NCBI RefSeq assembly: GCF_017115165.1
Contig: NZ_JABXKF010000105.1
Span: 62,001-126,000, forward strand
Direction: 5' to 3'
From: Nostoc sp. LPT
GTDB lineage: Bacteria; Cyanobacteriota; Cyanobacteriia; Cyanobacteriales; Nostocaceae
Length of the DNA stretch: 64,000 nt
Shown here: positions 17,704 through 27,200 of the stretch, one piece after another
Position numbering within the stretch: position 1 is the first letter of the stretch
How the letters are laid out: each line of letters opens with the position of its first letter
The notes under the pieces: model-generated
What the model was told of the DNA's origin: nothing
The model's input: only the letters and a program-made list of their open reading frames with translations
The model's database searches: none
Made by a program: the position numbers and the translations under genes

Positions 17704-18354
17704 TTAATAGCAATACTTGTCGTTTTCGTTAGCTCTAGGATGATCTTTTCCCATTCGCATGGCCCCCAAAATGGTAGAAACATAGACACAACGTCTAGCT
17801 TTGCCACCATTCAAGCTGTAAAAAGTTATCTGTCCTAATCCGCCTACTGTACACTGATTTCCAATTTCAGAAATAGGACAACCGTGATAGTTAAATAAAA
17901 CTCGCCACATTTGCTGTGAAGTGTGTTTTAGTAAAGTTGTCTCCTTTTTTCCTTTATTGTTTTCCTCTTCATCAATGCGAATGTTTGGCTCAAGGTTATG
18001 CCATAGGTTGCCATTGTTTTTAACAGTCTCCGGAACGAATTGTCCTGCCTCTGCTTGATGAACTGCCCATTGCACGACACCATTTTGTATGCGAAAACTG
18101 GTTTGCCTGGTCAATTTATCTTTAGTGGCTTGGCTTTGCGCTTGGCGCATAGCATAATAAACCTCATTTTGGGTAGCGTTGAGACGGCGAGTTTCTACAA
18201 AAGCCAGCCAATTGGATATTCCGATCGTAGCTAATATACCAATTAATACAATAACTACTAACATCTCTGGTAAGGTAAAACCACTGTTAGAATGATTATT
18301 CTTCAAGAGATTTTTTGCATAAATTAAAGGTGGTAGATGCACCAGGCTATCCAT
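17704..18354 (-). CDS. Type IV pilin-like pseudopilin (GspH/FimT type), end of hps cluster
   Basis: A 216-aa protein with a prepilin leader ending SNSG and the mature N-terminus FTLPEMLVVIVLIGILATIG. The E5 position is preserved (FTLPE), then a hydrophobic helix. The C-terminal domain has TRQTSFRIQNGVVQWAVHQ, as in GspH/FimT. It is cut by prepilin peptidase and would join a pilus-like secretion machine. It is 27 bp downstream of a glycosyltransferase gene and is a paralogue of the pseudopilin at 21497-22195. Start ATG 18354. Confidence 0.85.
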   Translation of the reverse strand: MDSLVHLPPLIYAKNLLKNNHSNSGFTLPEMLVVIVLIGILATIGISNWLAFVETRRLNATQNEVYYAMRQAQSQATKDKLTRQTSFRIQNGVVQWAVHQAEAGQFVPETVKNNGNLWHNLEPNIRIDEEENNKGKKETTLLKHTSQQMWRVLFNYHGCPISEIGNQCTVGGLGQITFYSLNGGKARRCVYVSTILGAMRMGKDHPRANENDKYCY

Positions 18355-18380
18355 TTTTATTCTGATAGTTTTTCAGCTAC

Positions 18381-19373
18381 CTAGCTGTTAAACAACGTTT
18401 CAGTTTTTGAGCTTTTTACTTCGCGCTGGTTAGTAATATTGTCGAGTAACGTAGGCATTAAAAGGATTATGAAAATTTTTAATAATAATTTTAAAGTGAA
18501 ATTTATCCGCTGAAGCCTTGAAGAATTATTCAGAACATAATTCCATAAAAATTTAGCCGCAGTTAAAGCTTTTTGTCGATTAAACGGCTTTTGTAGGGCT
18601 TTGCATGTCAGGTATTTGTATAAATTTGTCAGGCTTAGATTCCAATTATGCTTAAGTGCTAAGGGTCTTTCCTTATATGCTCTCTCAAGCACCTGCAAGC
18701 AAGCTTTTTCTTGCCTTACAAGATTAGAAGAAACTGAATTAGTACTTATTCTGTACAATATTTGTACAGATGGTACGCATACAAAATCAAACTGGCAAGC
18801 TAATCGCAACCACATATCCCAATCTTGAGCAGCACTTAGAGATTCGTCAAATCCACCTAATTTGATTAAAGCTTCTCTACGAATCAAAAGATTGGAGCCA
18901 TTCTCTAAAAAGTTTGTCAACAATAACTTTTCATAAACGTCTCCATTGGCTGTAACGTGTGTACCAGAGAGTACTATTTCACTATTTTCATCGATATAAT
19001 CAGTCCAACTGTAAGCAACTGTCGCAGTAGCGTTTTCTTGCAGAGCCTTTAACTGAGACTGAAGCTTATCAGGCGTCCAAAGATCATCCGCATCTAAGAA
19101 ACTAACAAATTCTCCAACTGCAAGCTGTAGACCTCGGTTACGACTAACGTTTCCGCCAGCATTGGTATAGGAAAATATTTTTATTCGGGGATCTTTAATT
19201 TGTGTAACAACATCTAAAGTTGAGTCTTCTGAACCATCATTAATTACAATTAATTCTAGATCGCTCAAAGTTTGATTTAGAACAGATTGAATTGTGTGAT
19301 GAATAGTATTTTCACTATTATAAGCGGGGATAATTACAGAAGTTTTTGGCAAATGTTGACTATAGTTAATCAT
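18381..19373 (-). CDS. Family 2 glycosyltransferase, hps cluster
   Basis: A 330-aa GT-A enzyme. It has SVIIPAYNSENTIHHTI at the N-terminus, NDGSEDSTLDVV, the metal-binding FLDADD at ~95 and the acceptor-site AAQDWDMWLRLA at ~185. A hydrophobic C-terminal stretch (LLLKIFIILLMPTLL, ~295) may anchor it at the membrane. It begins one base after the stop of the upstream glycosyltransferase (TAAAATG), which points to translational coupling. By position it is the third glycosyltransferase of the locus (the hpsG slot in the N. punctiforme order), but the letter is uncertain. Confidence 0.85.
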   Translation of the reverse strand: MINYSQHLPKTSVIIPAYNSENTIHHTIQSVLNQTLSDLELIVINDGSEDSTLDVVTQIKDPRIKIFSYTNAGGNVSRNRGLQLAVGEFVSFLDADDLWTPDKLQSQLKALQENATATVAYSWTDYIDENSEIVLSGTHVTANGDVYEKLLLTNFLENGSNLLIRREALIKLGGFDESLSAAQDWDMWLRLACQFDFVCVPSVQILYRISTNSVSSNLVRQEKACLQVLERAYKERPLALKHNWNLSLTNLYKYLTCKALQKPFNRQKALTAAKFLWNYVLNNSSRLQRINFTLKLLLKIFIILLMPTLLDNITNQREVKSSKTETLFNS

Positions 19374-19374
19374 T

Positions 19375-20367
19375 TTACAGGGCTAATTTGTTTTTTAATC
19401 CTTTGCGCAAATTAGATTTTAAGTAATAAAAAGGACTCATCATACTAGCCAAGTAAAATTCCATTTCAAAAAGTGCAATTAAATTACTTTTCAATTCCCC
19501 TCTATAGTGAATACGATGATGTAATACTCGGCGTAAATTCCCTAAAATAGTTTTTATAAACACTATTGGTTTTTGCCAATTTTTAGTATTTATCAAGCTT
19601 AACTGGAAAATACACAAGCCACAACCGCGTGCCAGAGTTAAGAGATAATCTCTCTCAAGTCGCCAGCGTGGTATTTGATGATAGGTGTGCATGGTAGGGT
19701 TATACCAAATTTGCCAGCCTGCATAATGTATGTAAAGCAATGGTTCATAGTCATCACCCTGTACCAAAATACCAGGCAGCTTCCCACTTAAATTAGGTCG
19801 CTGTGGTACATTTTCACGCCATACCTGTTTCCGAACAACAAGCGCCGCACCAGGAGGAAGTCTTAAATTATCTGCGTCAAATAAATATGGATTTGAACCA
19901 TGTTCTCTAATAGCTAAAAAAGCTTGAATTCTTTCAAAATTTTCTGGCGGGTTTACTTCAAAATTACCATGAATCTGTCCACTCCAAGCACCTGCTTGAG
20001 GATACTCTAATCCAAAGGTATAGGCTTCTGATAACCAATCAGGAGCAGGTAAGTTATCATCATCTAAAAATGCGATTAGCTGCCCTTTGGCTTCACGTAC
20101 TGCTCGCAATCTGGCAAAAGCTGCTCCCTGTTCAGGTTCTAAAAAATATCTTAAATGACAGTTTCCACCATATATTTTTTGGTAATTCTGAATTATTTCA
20201 TACGTGTTATCAGAACTATTATTATCCACTATAATAATTTCCCAGCTAAGTTGTTCTACTCCTGTCTGGGTTAATAGCTTATCCAAAATTTTAGGTAGAC
20301 GGTTTGCCCCATTGTATGCAGGAATAGCTACGCTAATATCTAAATTTTTATCTGTTAATTCAGTCAT
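19375..20367 (-). CDS. Family 2 glycosyltransferase, HpsE-like paralogue
   Basis: A 330-aa protein. Motifs are VAIPAYNGANRLPKIL, IIIVDNNSSDNT, QGAAFARLRAV, FLDDDNLPAPDW and RLPPGAALVVRK. The enzyme is a close relative of its upstream neighbour along its whole length (same EPEQGAA / EAKQGAA, PPENF and LWY patterns), so the two arose by tandem duplication. It probably adds a sugar to the hormogonium polysaccharide from a nucleotide-sugar donor at the inner face of the membrane. In operon: 21 bp after the upstream gene, 1 bp before the next. Confidence 0.85.
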   Translation of the reverse strand: MTELTDKNLDISVAIPAYNGANRLPKILDKLLTQTGVEQLSWEIIIVDNNSSDNTYEIIQNYQKIYGGNCHLRYFLEPEQGAAFARLRAVREAKGQLIAFLDDDNLPAPDWLSEAYTFGLEYPQAGAWSGQIHGNFEVNPPENFERIQAFLAIREHGSNPYLFDADNLRLPPGAALVVRKQVWRENVPQRPNLSGKLPGILVQGDDYEPLLYIHYAGWQIWYNPTMHTYHQIPRWRLERDYLLTLARGCGLCIFQLSLINTKNWQKPIVFIKTILGNLRRVLHHRIHYRGELKSNLIALFEMEFYLASMMSPFYYLKSNLRKGLKNKLAL

Positions 20368-20388
20368 AATACCTAACGTTTTAATAAT

Positions 20389-21348
20389 TTATTTTTTAAA
20401 GTATCCATTTTTCCACAGATAAAAAGGACTAATGAAACTACTTAAAAAAAGTTCCATTTCGCAAGCAGCTACCAAATCATTTTTCAGATTAGTTCGATAT
20501 TTTAGTAAGTGTAACGTGATTTTACGCAAGTCATTTATCATGTAAGATAAAAGAGCAAATGGTCTATATATTTGTTTTATATTTACCATTCTAGTTACAC
20601 AACGGCTAAGTCCAATTCCTCTAAAGAATGGAATCAAATAATCTTTTTGCAAACGTAATTTTGGTATTTTGTGTGATATTTCCATTTCTGGGTTATACCA
20701 GATTTCCCATCCTGATTTTTGGATATAAGACAACATTTCTAAATCTTCACTAGTAAGCATATTGCCTTTAACTCTACCAGTTAAAATAGACTTATCTGGT
20801 ACGCTTTCTAACCATGCTTGTTTACGAACAACAAGTCCGGCAGAAGGGGGTAGTAATTTTTTAGATGTTTCATATAATAGCGGTAGACTACCGCGTTCTG
20901 TAATTGCTAAGAATGGAGCAATTCTCTTAAAATTTTCCGGTGGTTCTACTTCCCAGTCTGGGTGAATTTGGCTGCCATAAGCTCCCACTTTGGGATATTT
21001 TTCCCCAAAAGCATAAGCTGCGACTACCCAATTTGCTACTGGGTAGTTGTCATCATCTAGAAAACCTATGAATCTACCTTTAGCTTCTAAAACTGCCTTT
21101 TTGCGAGCATAAGCTGCGCCTTGTTTTGCTTCAAAGCAATACTTTAAAGGATAAGGACATCGCCAATCTTTTTGATAGGTTTGAACAACTTTAGCTGTAT
21201 TATCAGTGCTGTTATTGTCTACAACTATAATTTCCCAAGATAAATTATCAGTGTGAAGTTGGTTTTGTAGTCGTTCTAGTAGTTCAGGCAAACGACTTTC
21301 ACCGTTATAAGTTGGGATAGCTACAGTAAAGTCAAGGTTCTCAGTCAT
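20389..21348 (-). CDS. hpsE: Hormogonium polysaccharide biosynthesis glycosyltransferase HpsE
   Basis: A 319-aa GT family 2 protein. Motifs are VAIPTYNGESRLPELLERL, IIVVDNNSTDNT, QGAAYARKKAV, FLDDDN at ~97, and LPPSAGLVVRKQAW. It is the first of three glycosyltransferases downstream of the pseudopilin genes, matching the hpsE position in N. punctiforme. It is required there for the polysaccharide that supports gliding. Start ATG 21348; 148 bp separate it from the preceding pseudopilin gene. Confidence 0.82.
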   Translation of the reverse strand: MTENLDFTVAIPTYNGESRLPELLERLQNQLHTDNLSWEIIVVDNNSTDNTAKVVQTYQKDWRCPYPLKYCFEAKQGAAYARKKAVLEAKGRFIGFLDDDNYPVANWVVAAYAFGEKYPKVGAYGSQIHPDWEVEPPENFKRIAPFLAITERGSLPLLYETSKKLLPPSAGLVVRKQAWLESVPDKSILTGRVKGNMLTSEDLEMLSYIQKSGWEIWYNPEMEISHKIPKLRLQKDYLIPFFRGIGLSRCVTRMVNIKQIYRPFALLSYMINDLRKITLHLLKYRTNLKNDLVAACEMELFLSSFISPFYLWKNGYFKK

Positions 21349-21496
21349 TATCCGAAAGTTATGTTTTATTAGGGCGATTTTTCAGGTATTTAAAATTAGA
21401 ACACTGCACTGGATGTTACAATTTTGCTCTTAAAGTGCAGTTTTCTGTACCGTATTTATATGGAATTTTTGATATGTTTCGCTACAAAAAAATTAT

Positions 21497-22195
21497 TTAA
21501 TTATTGCTGCACGCGGCGTCTTTCGCTGTTCGCATTCCCCCAAGAAGAGTTTGCACTATGACATAGCGTTTCAATGCACTAGCCTCAGTAGTTCCTCTTT
21601 TGGGTGCAGCTAGCATCACTTTTAAACATGTATCAGCAACAGTACCGTCAGACTTAGGTGCCAATACACCCATATAGTCGAAAGTAATAGTGCCGGTTCC
21701 TGGCGCAGTCTCAACTATGTTACCACTAGCATTTTGTGTATTGGAAGCAGCAATGTTGGTATACAGTAGAATTTGCCCTGAATTAGACGCCATATCCTCA
21801 CCTAAAGACTTCCACACAACACCTGAAGTCGGTGGAACAGAACCCTGATGAATAAGGAATTTGGAAAGGTTGTCTTCAACTTTAAAACTGACACTGTAGC
21901 TAAGTTTTTTGTTTTTAGCTTCGCGCTGTGCTTGTTGCAGTGCGGCGAAAACGGCGTCGTTAACCTTATTTATCCGTTGCCGATTTACAAAAGCAGCCCA
22001 ACCAGGAGCTGCGATCGCTGCTAAAATTCCTACTAACAGCAGTACTACTATTAACTCTATAAGACTAAATCCAGCATCTTGTTGATTGTAGCTATCTGTA
22101 GACGATCTATTTGCTAAATATTGCTGCTTTAGCTTTGTTTCTCGGCTGTGCAACTGGAAAGAATCTAATAGTCTTAAACTAAGAATATTCGGCAT
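21497..22195 (-). CDS. hpsD: Pseudopilin of the hps cluster (GspH/FimT type)
   Basis: A 232-aa protein. After a ~40-residue leader the processing site reads DAG|FSLIELIVVLLLVGILA, with E5 present. The C-terminal part is GspH-like (NDAVFAALQQAQREAKNKKLSYSVSFKV). It is cut by prepilin peptidase and placed in a pilus-like machine thought to export hormogonium polysaccharide. The name follows its position after hpsC. Start ATG 22195; the spacing to hpsC is 38 bp. Confidence 0.72.
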   Translation of the reverse strand: MPNILSLRLLDSFQLHSRETKLKQQYLANRSSTDSYNQQDAGFSLIELIVVLLLVGILAAIAAPGWAAFVNRQRINKVNDAVFAALQQAQREAKNKKLSYSVSFKVEDNLSKFLIHQGSVPPTSGVVWKSLGEDMASNSGQILLYTNIAASNTQNASGNIVETAPGTGTITFDYMGVLAPKSDGTVADTCLKVMLAAPKRGTTEASALKRYVIVQTLLGGMRTAKDAACSNN

Positions 22196-22233
22196 ACTAT
22201 CCTGCTTTTAGTAATATTTGTCAAAGATAGAAG

Positions 22234-23256
22234 CTATTTGGTAAAAATGAAGCTGCTTCCTTGAACCTTAATGTTTGCACTCGGAAAATAATTAGATTTA
22301 CTCTGCGCGTAACGTACTTTAGTTTCATCATTTTGTATTAAACGAGCTTGTGCATTACCCCTTAAATAAACTTCCGCAGCACTCCTATTATCTGCGCTAA
22401 CTGAATCTACACAAGCATAAAAGCCTCTTCTAGCAAGGTTTGCGACTGCTGGAACTTGACTAAAGCCAGTAGAACAAGTCACTGTTGCTGTAGCTGTTGG
22501 GGTTTCTTGTACTGTTGTTGTTTGATCTATAAAATCAACCAACACCACGGGAACTTGATCGTAACTCCCCCCTCCTGCCCAACTATTCATTTTTGCTTGT
22601 AATGTTATGCCCTTTTGTGACAAGTCAAATGGTTTAAAACCTTTATCTGGACATGGGAAATATTTGTCGGCTGTAGTAAATCCAGGGCAAGTCACTGTAG
22701 CAGCAGTATTTGGAACGCCATCTTTAATTTCCCATCTGGCGATGCGTGCAGCGTTAGACCAAGTAGTGTTAGTGTCTTTTATTAAATAGTAGGCAACTAA
22801 TGAGTAAACAAAAGTATCATCTTTTTGAGTGACTGTAAGTATTGTAATCGCTTGATTAATTAATTCTCGTTTCCAAAAAACAAGCACAGGAACTTTATCT
22901 GTTCCGTTAGGTAGTTGATTCCCAGTTGTACCTGCATTTGGGCAAGTGTTATCGGTACTAGCATCAACAGTACCGCTTAGACAAGCAATTCCAGTAGCAT
23001 CATAAATATATATCGCTTGTTGGACATCACGACTAATATAGTCAAGTGCTGCTTTAATTTCTTGCTCAGAGTTCGCTTTGGCTTGTTCCTGTCCATCAGT
23101 GTTTAAAACGCTGATCATAAAACCTAGTAATGGCGTAATTACTAAAAATGCGATGAGCATAGCCACCAGTAATTCAATCAGGGTAAAGCCACTATTTTTG
23201 TTTTGCTTGTGAGAGGGTTTTAGCTGAGTACTTAACAGCCACCTCAATATATTCAT
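22234..23256 (-). CDS. hpsC: Hormogonium polysaccharide secretion pseudopilin HpsC
   Basis: A 340-aa protein. The leader ends KNSG and the mature start is FTLIELLVAMLIAFLVIT. A GspJ/PulG-like region follows with NSEQEIKAALDYISRDVQQAIYIYD (~80). It has paired cysteines (GIACLSG, NTCPNAG, VTCPGF, YFPCPDKG) that may form disulphides in the periplasm. Second pseudopilin of the cluster. Start ATG 23256. Confidence 0.85.
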   Translation of the reverse strand: MNILRWLLSTQLKPSHKQNKNSGFTLIELLVAMLIAFLVITPLLGFMISVLNTDGQEQAKANSEQEIKAALDYISRDVQQAIYIYDATGIACLSGTVDASTDNTCPNAGTTGNQLPNGTDKVPVLVFWKRELINQAITILTVTQKDDTFVYSLVAYYLIKDTNTTWSNAARIARWEIKDGVPNTAATVTCPGFTTADKYFPCPDKGFKPFDLSQKGITLQAKMNSWAGGGSYDQVPVVLVDFIDQTTTVQETPTATATVTCSTGFSQVPAVANLARRGFYACVDSVSADNRSAAEVYLRGNAQARLIQNDETKVRYAQSKSNYFPSANIKVQGSSFIFTK

Positions 23257-23321
23257 TTTGCTACAGGTTCTCCTTAGTAACCGATACTAAGTCATGAAAT
23301 TATTTATGTTTACCAGGTTAA

Positions 23322-24038
23322 TTATGGTTGACAACCACCAAGGCGATCGCACAAAGCGCTATAGGAACTTTGACCCCTGACAATTTCAGTTGTCATTTCT
23401 ACTAGGGGTGCTTTGCGATCGCCTAGTCCCCCGGTGAATGTTGCTGCTGTTTTTCCATTGCTATCACTACTTTTTTTCAAGCTAGTAGTACCGATGAAGG
23501 CATCTGAACGATATACCCGAACTCCCAAACGATAGCTTTGACCGCTATCAATTTGAGCGCTACTTGTGCTGATAGTTCCAACTGCATTGCCAAAAGCCTG
23601 AATGTAAAACTGAACTGGACTGGTTGTTTTGTAGGTTGTACAGGCGCTTGGTAGATTTATTTTGCCATCATTGTGAAAGCAATACAAACTAGTTGCGTCT
23701 GCGGGAACACCTGCACTACTGATTAAATAGTCACTACTGGTAGTTGAGCTTGATACAGTTCTAGGTGCAGCGGCAGTTGCAGCCGAAAGTGAGGTAGTAT
23801 TTGATACTTGATCTTCAGATATTGTTTTAGACTTAATAGCATCAATGAAGGCTTTAGCCGCTCCTGTTGCCAATTCGACCCGTTTAGCTTGCACACGAGT
23901 TGCTGTTGACATTACTAAGACAGGTGCGATCGCTACTAGCAAAATGGCAACTACGAGGATCGCCACAAGCGACTCAATGATCGTAAAACCAGAATCGTTA
24001 GACTGAGCAGATAATTCTTGTAGTTGGCGTGGGTTCAT
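23322..24038 (-). CDS. hpsB: Hormogonium polysaccharide secretion pseudopilin HpsB
   Basis: About 238 aa. The leader ends SNDSG and the mature start is FTIIESLVAILVVAILLVAI, E5 present. The exported domain is Ser/Thr-rich with cysteine pairs (YCFHNDG, SACTTY, ALCDRLGGC). The frame is open to TTG 24113, but ATG 24038 gives a normal short leader (MNPRQLQELSAQ) and is preferred. It follows hpsA and precedes hpsC, as in the N. punctiforme hps locus. Confidence 0.85.
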   Translation of the reverse strand: MNPRQLQELSAQSNDSGFTIIESLVAILVVAILLVAIAPVLVMSTATRVQAKRVELATGAAKAFIDAIKSKTISEDQVSNTTSLSAATAAAPRTVSSSTTSSDYLISSAGVPADATSLYCFHNDGKINLPSACTTYKTTSPVQFYIQAFGNAVGTISTSSAQIDSGQSYRLGVRVYRSDAFIGTTSLKKSSDSNGKTAATFTGGLGDRKAPLVEMTTEIVRGQSSYSALCDRLGGCQP

Positions 24039-24114
24039 ACTCAATTTCTTAATAAGGCTATGTTTTAAAGTAATTTGCGATCGGGTGTAATACACTCTTA
24101 ACCTTCTCTCCAAA

Positions 24115-24180
24115 CCTCTCCCCTACAAGGGGAGAGGCTTTGAATTTTCCCCCTTACCTAATAGAGAAGGGGGCTAGGGG
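24115..24180. repeat. Double hairpin in the hpsA-hpsB spacer
   Basis: CCTCTCCCCT/AGGGGAGAGG (24115-24137, loop ACA) and CCCCCTT/AAGGGGG (24149-24173) make two strong hairpins. Sequences of this kind are scattered in cyanobacterial intergenic regions. Here they lie between hpsA and hpsB, so they could attenuate transcription or stabilise the hpsA mRNA end. Confidence 0.55.
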
Positions 24181-24243
24181 GTTAGGTCTGTTAACGTGGT
24201 CTATTCACCCAAAAAGTGATGTAAAAACTCTCATTCAAACACT

Positions 24244-27200
24244 TTAGGATGGTTGGAGTTGGCAGCTAGTAGGACGTTCAGTTGCTGGTAGTGCAAATTT
24301 GAAACCGCTGCCAAAGTAACTAGTGTCCGCAGTATCAAACCCATCCGATGTTTGAGTTTGTACACCACACAACAGAGTTTTCACCCAAAGGTCATCGCGG
24401 CCTACTTCTCTGAAGTATTCATTCGGAGGATCTGCTGCTGGAGTTACAAAGCGCTGGGCAAACAAGTCGGGATTTTGCGCCAATAACGCCACATCAAAAC
24501 CCCAGTTACGGTTAGGAGGCATATAATAAGGCGCTTCACCACTAGGATTAGTAATGTAAGTACTATCTGATGTGTAACCAGGTCTTGCAGAATTCAGAAG
24601 TCTGTAAAAGATACTGTTATTATTCAAAAGGTTAGCAGCACTAGTATCATTAGGGTCAGAAGTGGTTGCAGGAGGAGTTGTTGGCCCTGGTCTGACAAGA
24701 GCTTGGAATGGTGCAGTAGCATAGATACTGCGTTTAAATTGGATGAATGAACCGTTGATATTGGCATCAACCCCATCCCAGTTTTCTAAGAACCGCACAA
24801 AGTTATGCAAACCTCCATTGATTTCAAAGGTACTTAAACCCACACGAGCCGGAGTATCACCAGCAGCAACTACTAGATTAAAATTTGTTGCACTTGCCTG
24901 AGACAACCATCTAGTGTTTTTAACGACACTAGATGATCCTGCTAAAGTGGCGTAACCTTGATCTTGAGGTGCTGCGGTTGTTACTTGTAATTGCAATACA
25001 GGTTCAAATAGCGGCTGGTATGACGCATCTCTGGCGGGTGAAGCAGGGTTAAATAGTGACGCGTCTGTAGCTCCAGGAAAATCCCTAAGCGAACCAGAAG
25101 CCGGTAGTTTGGGGTATCTGTAGAATACACGATCGGTGTTGTTGTATTTGATCTCGCTCATTGTCGATGGTGGTGGGCTATTAGGAGAAGTAGTATTTGT
25201 TGTGGTTGCAAACCATAGAGCATTAGTTGCTATGTCAGGTGTGCTAAGCGGATCTAACACACCACCTATGAAATTTAGCGGCAATTCTCTTACTACACCT
25301 AATTTAATACCTAGTGGAATGGGATTAGCACTAGTATAATTTATGGCGTTGTTACTAGTATTAACAAGCTTACCAAAATCAGGATCACTTGTTGGTGTGT
25401 ATTTCCGTTTGAACGCAACCCTACGAGCAAATTGAGCGAAATCAGCCCTTGGCGATCGCGCAGTTGTACCAGCTAAGAGTCTGTTGGGATTTACACCAAC
25501 CACATCACTAGACCTTTTTAGGATTTCTGTGTTTAGGTCAAAAGTATGAGTTGTAGTAGGATCGCTATCTAAACCCACATACCAGTCACCCGGTTGACAC
25601 TCGGAAACTGGTATCTTGAAGCACATCTCCATTACATACTCTGGGAAACTTCCTCGACGCTGAATGGGCGTGACGAAGTTGTTCACGTAAGAACTGTTAT
25701 TGTTTACTGAGTCGGCAGCAGCGGGAGTACCTGTATAGTAGGCATCACCACCAGAGTTAGTCAAGAAATTAGATGAAGTGACGAAGTTGTTATTCCAGAA
25801 ACCTACCTTCAGCCGACTGAGTACGACGTTAGGATCGCTCCCTTGGTTATTTCGCAAGTCGTAATCACCCTCATTGCGGAAACCTTCACGGAAGTTACCA
25901 GAAAGCAAGGTAACAGCATCGGCAATTACTGATGCTGGTCGCCAGGTTTCGCCTGTTGTGCAATTGGGTAGTCTGGGGTCACTAGGCCGACAAGCAAAGT
26001 CAGGATCGCGATTTGCCGCAGCACGAGTGTAAAATTTAGTATCGTAGTTAGCAGCACTGGGAGCAGGTAAAAGATCCGGGGTTTTGAATTCTTGTTTAGT
26101 GTGCAGATTAAAATCGCCTTTAACATACACTGGCAGTTCAGTTGCTAAAATCAAGCCTTTTTCTTCTGCTCTGTAATTAGTCTGGCGACTCAAATTACCG
26201 CCATTCATCAACATAATGGCGTTAGGTCGCCGTTCTGGATCGAGATTGTAGTCACTAGCACTGATATTTTCACTAGTTGGGTTACTGCGATCTTTTTGAG
26301 CATCATCACGAGAGGCATAGATAATGCCGCTATTGGGCAATAGATATTCGTTATCTGATGCAGCACCGATTGCTTGTGTGCGAAGCTGACCTAAATTTAT
26401 GCTAGTGGCACGAATTTCGAGAGGCTGACGCTGTTCAACTTCTAGATTGTAGTTTCCAGTTAATGTACCACCTTTATCTATAGCTTTAATTTGTCGGGCA
26501 TCAAGAAATGTAATTTCTTTGATTGCGCCATTAGGAATGTAGGTAGTACTCCGAGTCAGAGTGCCATCAGCAATCTGTATTGCACAGATAGTAGAGTCAA
26601 TTGCTGATTGCTCAGAGAGAGTGAGTTTACTGGTTGTTGCTTTTGCCAGTGCTTGCCTTAATAGAGGATTAACAAGGCGGCCATTGGGAAATACCAAGTT
26701 GGCTTGATATTTCAAGCGATCTAGCAAAGTTACACCAGTGTTAGTAACATCATTAGCGTTAGTCCCAGGTGTTAAAAAACCATTGCTATCTACTGCCTGT
26801 CCTCTAGTTATACCAGCAGATGTAGTAGCGGGAGCAGCGTAAACAACCCCATTGTTAGATGCTGCTACTGTTGTCAAATCAAGAGGATTATAGGTGTTTG
26901 TAGTTGCTGTTGCCTGATTGGTAGGGTTGTAGTAGCTACTTACACAGGCCATGGGTGTTTGATAATCGTCTGCTGTAGCCGCTTGAGGATTATAGGAATC
27001 AAAATTGTAGTGATAGACTACCGTGGCACGCATTACCAAATCACTACGTTTTTGTTTACTCGCATTCAAAGGATCGGTCGGATCGGATACAACCATAGGC
27101 ATAGTATCAGGCCAGACTACAGTGCCATAACTTTCGTTGACTCCCGACGTGCTTGGATCGTCAACCAGTTCGGGCTTTCCTCCTCGTGTTGGAATAGTAG

